A DNA stretch of 64,000 nucleotides, taken from NCBI GenBank assembly GCA_025642065.1, contig JAODUP010000040.1:1470501-1534500 (forward strand), written 5' to 3'. The DNA comes from Paralvinella palmiformis (Eukaryota; Annelida; Polychaeta; Terebellida; Alvinellidae). Shown piece by piece: positions 57,312 to 64,000 of this stretch. The position numbers and the translations under genes are program-made. The first letter of the stretch is position 1, and each line of letters begins with the position of its first letter. Under the pieces are notes generated by a model. That model searched no databases. It worked only from the letters and a program-made list of their open reading frames with translations, and was not told the DNA's origin.

Positions 57312-57495
57312 GATGATGATGTTTTACGGCCACTTTTGTGCACAAGTTAGGCTAAATGAGTCGAGTGGCCTCCAAAGGTAATGAAGCGAAGTCAAAGATG
57401 AAACAACCTTCAGATATGCCCACGCCAAGATTCGAACTCAGGTGGTAGTGATATGTGATCCAACGTGCTACAAACTAGGCCACGGAGACGCCCCA
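57312..57495 (-). mobile_element. SINE-B copy, best preserved
   Basis: Reading the minus strand: A box in GTGGCCTAGTTTGTAGCAC, B box in GAGTTCGAATCTTGG, a body with CTTTGACTTCGCTTCATTAC and a tail GTGGCCGTAAAACATCATCA. This is a tRNA-derived SINE with an ATC-repeat tail. Confidence 0.75.
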
Positions 57496-58077
57496 TTACG
57501 TCCCTTGGTGTACCTATGACTTGACCGTGAAAACAAACACGAACCCAAACTTCTCGGGTTGTTTTCCTTAGAAATGTTTTATTTCATCTCCAATTAGAGC
57601 ACGTCCAGGCAGAAATGTTTTAAGCTGATTTAGTTTCCTGTCTGTTATTTTCGACTCTAGATAACGATGTTTTGTTATTTTGAATTTGTTCGGATCACGA
57701 TTAGCTGAATGTATTTGATTATTCTATTGACAGTAGATAACTGGCGTGATTTAATTTAACTTTGTTTTTATAACAGACTTTTATGACAACTGAGAATTAT
57801 AGACGACAGTTTCAGCACCATCAACCCCGACTTACCTGATGCTTTAACAGGGTCCCCCCCACCACCACCACGTCTTAATCCTATAAATACTGTAACCAGG
57901 AAATATTTTTTGTGATAAATATTTGTTTGATAAATAATATCTGATGGGAACCATATACATACTCGCAAAGAATAACACTGCGTGATAAACAATTGAACAA
58001 TAACTTGATAACACAGCTTATAAACTAATCCTTTAACTGACAGAATTCTTCTAACATATTTTATAGATCACGAGCAT

Positions 58078-58188
<111 letters not shown>

Positions 58189-58255
58189 AATATAACTAAA
58201 ACAGATTTGTATATATGTTTAATATCATGATATTTCGATAACTATTCAATGATAG

Positions 58256-58258
<3 letters not shown>

Positions 58259-58300
<42 letters not shown>
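58259..58300. repeat. AT microsatellite
   Basis: About 21 uninterrupted AT units, 73 bases after the CA run. Confidence 0.97.
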
Positions 58301-58302
<2 letters not shown>

Positions 58303-59109
58303 TAATATATCTCAGACAAAATAAAAGACAATTCTATAACCGCAAATGTTGGGAGGGGGTTACCTTGCGGTGTACATATATTTGTACATGATCACATCAA
58401 ATGCCTCTACTATTGCTTCATACACGACGATATTTTGAGTTCTGTAAGATTTCCTAACAACTATCACAATAGGGACATGGCAATTTATTAAACGTAACTG
58501 AAATAAATCCAAGGTTAGTGTAGTTCCAGTTATGAATATTACTTTTACATATGACCGAATACACCAAACTTGTTGATATCGTTCACTTTCAGACTGAATA
58601 TCAAATAAATATCACATTGAAGAAACACATTTCACTAATACTGGATAACAAGTTGAGGAATCTTTGTTTATTCAAGAAAAACTTAAATAAATAATTGTTT
58701 TACACCTGACCTTCGATGGTAGTAATTAATAGATCGATTTAGCATCCTCCCACAAAAGGAAATAGTACTTTAACCGAAATAGTTATAAATAGTATGAGAC
58801 GAGGCCAAGACATACTATATACACTAGCTGAATACAATTGTAGATGTTGGATAGCATAGTTCTATTTTAACCATTTTGTATTAAGTTTTAATATGTTTTC
58901 ATCGATTTTCTGATAATATTTATATCGTGAAAATTATATTTTAAAATAAATATTAACATAAAAAATATAACGAGTACAAATATAACTGACCAAGTATTCG
59001 ATTTCTAGTGATTTGAAGACTTGTTATAAATTAAATAATATCGTGTAATAACATTCTCTTAAATATTATATATCAATTTGAAATATAGTTTTATTTTATC
59101 CAACTGTTC

Positions 59110-59300
59110 TGTTATGATTCTCGGTCTCCGTGGTGGGTTTAAGGTTTGTAATTGGAAAATTCTGGATATCTAAAGAGGCGACTAAAAGTAAGTGATGCCT
59201 AATGAATGACCCTTTGTGCTGACGTGGCGATAAACCGTTCTCACTCACTCACTCACTCACTCACTCACTCACTCACTCACTCACCACATCCAAAGACTCA
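59110..59300 (+). mobile_element. SINE-E with CTCACT-repeat tail
   Basis: Body GTGGTGGGTTTAAGGTTTG, then TTTGTGCTGACGTGGCGATA and AACCGTTCTCACTCACTCAC. A gene-less unit followed by a CTCA repeat is typical of molluscan SINE tails as I remember them. A diverged copy lies at 28560-28720. Confidence 0.5.
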
Positions 59301-59496
59301 TTAACCACCACCACCACCACCACCACCACCACCACCACCACCACCACCACCACCACCACCACCACCACCACCACCACCACCACCACCACCACCACCACCA
59401 CCACCACCACCCACCACATATTACACCACACACCATCCTATCACCCTTACTACAACCACTCACTCACTCACTCACTCACTCACTCACTCACTCACT
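59241..59496. repeat. CTCA / CCA / CTCA compound repeat
   Basis: CTCA run (59241-59283), CCA run of about 105 bases (59306-59411) and a second CTCA run (59458-59496). The poly-Trp minus-strand frame over the CCA run is an artefact of the repeat. Confidence 0.95.
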
Positions 59497-59520
59497 ATAC
59501 TCGCGTCATTATATTTTGAG

Positions 59521-59572
59521 GTTGATCGGCTCATTAAGTCTACCGCGTGCATAAAAGTGGACGTGAATTATC
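59521..59572 (+). mobile_element. SINE-B 3' tail fragment, degenerate
   Basis: GATCGGCTCATTAAGTCTAC then GCATAAAAGTGGACGTGAAT resembles the SINE-B 3' end. It lies between simple repeats. Confidence 0.4.
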
Positions 59573-59760
59573 AACACACACACACACACGTGGACGCGCA
59601 CTCTCACCGTTTTACATTATCCCAAAATTGGATTTCTCACAATTCCCACCAAACCAAGAGCCGGTATTAGTCACCAAAGCAAAACTACGGAGTTAAAGGT
59701 CTAAGACATTTTTTTCTTCGTGTGCAAGCCGACAGAGAGCGACTTCTAACGGACGATATG

Positions 59761-60063
59761 CTAACCATTGAACACAATCACCCTTTTGTTTAGACCGTCT
59801 ATGACTATGACGTCACCATTTTCGCTGTTAATAGCTAGCTGTCTGGGCTCAAACTGTTCTCCATTATCTAACATACCATGATGGCCGTATTCCTGTACCA
59901 GGGTACCATCCATGGTAAAGCCACAGATACGACCTTGTGTCGGATCAGCTACCAGGATCGTCCATTTTGGACCAATAGCCACCGAGGTAGGCTCCAATAA
60001 CTCACACTCTTCGGCTCCAGTCCAACCAATAGTAAACCTGTGTTGACCTGTGGCATAAAATAC
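59761..60063 (-). CDS. NHL-repeat protein, last coding exon (partial gene)
   Basis: NHL repeats form beta-propeller blades that bind protein or RNA in TRIM-NHL and related proteins. On the minus strand an acceptor ctattacag precedes an open frame of 100 codons ending TAG (59763-59761). Two blades are visible: LEPTSVAIGP, then ILVADPTQGRICGFTMDGTL; and FEPRQLAINS, then GDVIVIDGLNKRVIVFNG. This is the end of a propeller, followed at once by the stop. The start, and any RING, B-box or other N-terminal domains, are beyond what I can recognise to the right, so the subfamily cannot be named. The phase of entry is inferred from the open frame. It converges with scrib. The splice acceptor lies in a tandem repeat (60031-60210). 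Confidence 0.82.
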   Translation of the reverse strand, partial: VFYATGQHRFTIGWTGAEECELLEPTSVAIGPKWTILVADPTQGRICGFTMDGTLVQEYGHHGMLDNGEQFEPRQLAINSENGDVIVIDGLNKRVIVFNG

Positions 60064-60210
60064 CTGTAATAGACAAAAATATCCGAAATTAAACCTGTGG
60101 GATAAAACATCTTAAATAGGCAGATTTCCAAAAGTAGACCTGTGTTGACCTGTGGCATAAAACATCTGTAATAGACAGAAATATCTAAAAGTAAACCTGT
60201 GTTGACCTGG
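60031..60210 (-). repeat. Tandem repeat of about 57 bp duplicating an intron/exon junction
   Basis: Copies at 60031-60087, 60088-60132 (45 bp, shortened), 60133-60189 and 60190-60210 (partial). Plus-strand unit core AAACCTGTGTTGACCTGTGG then CATAAAAYAYCTGTAATAGA. Each full copy includes the TTACAG acceptor and the first codons of the NHL exon. Confidence 0.9.
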
Positions 60211-61006
60211 CCCAAATATACTAAACAAATATGTTGTGTAAATATTACCAACTTAAAAGTACATTCCTTCGGAGTGTGGGGGGCGCTTGTCGTGCAACCT
60301 CCTTGGAATTAAGAAGCTGAAAGAACTTGCATATTTTCTGTAGTTATCCTGAACAGCAATATTCAGATACTTCATTTGCTTTTCCCCCCACTAACATTAT
60401 GCCTTATTTTTATAAGCCCATTAACCCGTTAAATGTAATGATTGTGCATTAAAACCCTAGAATATATTAAACACTAATAACGATTTATTGACGGTAACTC
60501 GTAATAGACTTTAGCTAGAGGCCGCCTACAAAGAGGAGTTCCAACTATTGTTGAACGACGAAAGCTAACCAGCTCCTGATTGGTTGGTCTGTTACTACGT
60601 CATTGATCGGCAATATAGAAGAGACTCAGACTAGGCCCTCTGATCAAACCCGTTTATCATTTGATTAAATATAAAATAGAATGATCTGATTTTGTTAATA
60701 TTAATTGGAGAAGTATAGCTTGAATATAACAATGACCTTACATACGTAAACTAGTTAATATTTTTAACCCACGGTCTGACATGTTAATTTGTTTACCGAA
60801 TTAGCTGTACTCTCACTACTCACAGCAGCGATCATTTACTTTTCCAGTCTTTTATCCTAGTATTATTCTTTTTATTGCTGGATCGTGTTTAAAATGCGAA
60901 CGCCGCCCAGTCTGGAATTTCTAAAAACCTGCGCTGGAGTTAAAAACACGCTGATGTCATTATTTAAATTGAATGTCAAGGCACATAGAGATTTGCTTGG
61001 CTTAAA

Positions 61007-61030
61007 TGACGTCATATGCAAAATGGCGGT
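61007..61030. promoter_or_regulatory. CRE-like palindrome next to a YY1-like motif
   Basis: Perfect TGACGTCA at 61007-61014 and CAAAATGGCGGT at 61019-61030. This pairing is typical of TATA-less promoters, but no transcript start or adjacent exon can be shown. Confidence 0.35.
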
Positions 61031-61870
61031 ATGGCGAGACATACATATTAAGCAGATTTTAATAGTAAAATAAAGAGCATAATACAAATTTATCATAACT
61101 TGGTCATATTATCATATATACAAAACCTAAAAACCTTTGTTTATCACTTTCAGCTTCAACGAACATAAGACATAATGTTTTAAGATGTCAATAGCTCACA
61201 GACGAAGAAAGATCAATGTAGTTCTGTATTACTGTATCATCTACCTGATCTATCTTATTCTAATTTTGATGAGTAATCATTGGAATACAGAACAACGGAG
61301 GAAGATGTAGTACCAAATAAGATCAGCAAACAGATAATCTAATAACTTTATATCATGACATCCAACTATCACAACGAAAAGAGCGTACTAACATGTCTTC
61401 TGACATAGACCATAATTATAGAAGTATGATACGGGCTTCTGGATGATGAGCATAAAGAGAAAGTTCAAGTTCATGATAGCATCGCGAAATAAACACTCGA
61501 ATATCACTCGAAAAAAACTTCCTTCCTTCCCCTAAACTATGTCAGAGGAAAGGGAATAGTAATTGCTTTTGTACTCGCTAGATGTCAGTAAAAATAATGA
61601 TGAAATTGGGAAAATACATCTGATCAAAATTCTAAAGCCCGTTTTATTACTTATTAAAACAGCGACATTAGTCTCCATGAAGTAGTTTTTATTTGCCGAC
61701 AGCAAATGTCTGTCTCTCACAAATATAATTTATCGCCATTAAATGCTATTAGACGTGTTCTGGGATGTTATGTTTTATTTCCTATCGTTCCATCAGAATT
61801 CGGTAACATTCAATGACATCACGATCATGATATTCGTGCCAATGCCTCTATCCGTGTAACAAAATAACAC

Positions 61871-62131
<261 letters not shown>

Positions 62132-63224
62132 GGCACTATCGTGACCATAATAGCTGCACTACCTTGCACACCACGTGATCGTGAAATAGAATTTGCGTTC
62201 TGTCAACAATACCTGTGGATATTGGATCTGATCCTCTCACTTCCTTAACGAGTAGTCTCTCGGCTGTATTTATCTGTGCTGAGGGTAATCACAGTAATCA
62301 CTCACTCACTCACTCACTCTCTCACTCACTCACTTGTTATTGTGATTCATTAACTAGAATATGATTATATCAGCAGAAAATTGTTCCATGATCCATAGAT
62401 AACATGAGATCCCTAAATGTTATCATGTTAATTAGGTTATCTAGATGATTGATGTTATTTTTTTATTCATGCACAAATCTTTATTTTAATTAATTGTAAT
62501 CTATAATATAATACACAGTTTCCTATCCAACTAGTCGAAGGACATCTTTGTATTTATCATCTATCGACTCATCATAATTTGTTAAAATAAGTAATTCCTT
62601 ACTAAAACCGTTTATAAGATTAATTCAGTTATTTTATATAATAAATCTATTGGCATTATAGTTTTTTTTAACGCTAAAGACATTACATTACGTGGATAGT
62701 TTAATTGTGCATACGGAGAAATTTATTTTCTAAGCAGCAATCGTCTGCTATGTGAAGCATCAGCATCAATATTGGGTTTTGTCCGTCTCCACTAGACCAC
62801 TACCACTCGGCCAGTTCCGCGGACAAAGTTGTGTACTAGAGCCCTAGACGGGTATGTCCGCCCCGCTCGGGCTGCGGGGACTCGTCGTTGGCCGCGGGGT
62901 GGAGCGGGAATAAATAAAAGATTTATTGGCTGGACGGTTGTTAAGAGAGAGTAAAAATATGTAAAACACATTTAATTTAGAAGCCACCTTAGGTTATTTT
63001 AATAATAATAATAATAAAACAGTTTTAAGTGGCGCCAGCAGTATGTGACTAAATGAGAAACTCAAATTAGAATACATGGAATTTGCTCTTTAAAACATTT
63101 CTTTGAAGAAGCAATTGAAGAGTGATATGATGCGTGGTATGAGCCATAACCTCCGTGGAGGTCACCCCAACATCTGATATGTTATCAATAAACCATGTAA
63201 ATCAAACCGATATTTTGGCTTATG

Positions 63225-63335
63225 GTCAAAATGTCCACCTTGAATATTACCGCGGCCAAAACATCCAGGGGTGTATGCCGTGTCCGAAACATCCGTGACC
63301 AAAATGTCCGTGGCCAAAACTTCCGTCTACCGCGC
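63225..63335 (+). repeat. Degenerate 15-bp repeat array
   Basis: Units of the type AAAATGTCCGTGGCC recur (63288-63330 most regular), with diverged units to the left. The open frame with RDQNVRGQNF is a by-product. Confidence 0.65.
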
Positions 63336-63738
63336 CATCTAGCAAATTCTTTCAGCAGTCTTGACGTCACAGCAGGGCAATGTGTCCTGAACAGTTCGAA
63401 TATACATAATATCCCCCTGATACACAGCGTCTTGAGAAATAACTTATAATAAGTTATGATAATATGTAAATATTATTTAAGATATATATCAAAATCAATG
63501 TGTTTGTATTAATTTACTTTTTAAGCATGTAGAATCAATCAATAAATAATAAAAAACGTGTGGAAGGACGGTTGCAAGACAGAATTGTCAGCACGTGCAG
63601 GACTTTATTGTATACTGACATCATCAACATTTGTCTGTTTTGGCATAATTCTGCTCCGTAATGTCTGTGGGGTCACAACTTTCTGTGTGCCAACCATGGC
63701 GAGGAATACTCTGCTGTATAATTAATTAGCTAAATGAG

Positions 63739-63742
<4 letters not shown>

Positions 63743-63817
<75 letters not shown>
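63743..63817. repeat. AT microsatellite, about 37 units
   Basis: Uninterrupted alternating AT over 75 bases. Confidence 0.97.
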
Positions 63818-63820
<3 letters not shown>

Positions 63821-64000
63821 GATATAGTGACTACTAAGGTCAGAAAAATATATTAGAATCATTTAGATAGAATTACTTTAAGCAGCCTATATCCGAAATT
63901 TTTTGGGCGACGAAATACTCTATGGTGCCTACATCTTTCGAACACTTGGTAATGGTTGCGGGATCGTTCGTCACCGAAACGATTTCGCCAAGGAGAACAT

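Noticed and set aside
59281..59463. Minus-strand open frame consisting mostly of Trp.
   Set aside because: Translation of the CCA microsatellite; not a gene.

Overview
This is AT-rich animal nuclear DNA: spliced exons with GT/AG borders, long introns, dense microsatellites and several tRNA-derived SINE families. Protein divergence from vertebrates, together with SINE and LINE tails ending in short A/T-rich or CTCACT-type repeats, suggests a marine lophotrochozoan, most likely a mollusc and perhaps a gastropod. The species cannot be fixed from the sequence.

Region 1 (1-52998, plus strand) is the 3' two-thirds of a scribble (SCRIB, LAP-family polarity scaffold) gene. I resolve 21 coding exons, about 907 codons, that join in frame. 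They encode the end of PDZ1, complete PDZ2, PDZ3 and PDZ4, a very long Ser/Thr/Pro-rich PDZ2-PDZ3 linker in one large exon, and a C-terminal tail with a charged helical segment, acidic patches and the conserved F-x-(D/E)-(K/R)-x-K-(F/Y)-F-E-x-E block. The leucine-rich repeats and the start codon lie upstream of the window. The stop is at 52996-52998, followed by a probable 2.3 kb 3' UTR with three AATAAA signals.

The introns hold the accessory content. There is a degenerate CR1/L2/Jockey-like LINE fragment (11862-12612, minus), a hAT-like element interrupted by two SINEs (20647-22074), two TIR elements of the MITE type (13100-14093 and 26378-26827), a 127-bp near-palindrome (45515-45641), and several minisatellites, the largest being a ~41-bp unit array at 47508-48390.

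Region 2 (about 55.3-59.7 kb) is intergenic: a truncated SINE nearly identical to an intronic one, another SINE, and very long simple repeats.

Region 3 (59761-60063, minus strand) is the last coding exon of an NHL-repeat protein. Its splice acceptor lies inside a ~57-bp tandem repeat that duplicates the intron/exon junction. The rest of that gene is not recognised to the right, where the DNA is mostly microsatellites and degenerate repeats.

The two genes are convergent and have no evident functional link. I found no clearly novel biological system. The most interesting items are the duplicated splice junction, the expanded PDZ2-PDZ3 linker exon with its possible early-terminating isoform, the NAGNAG acceptor, and the nested or palindromic transposon structures.
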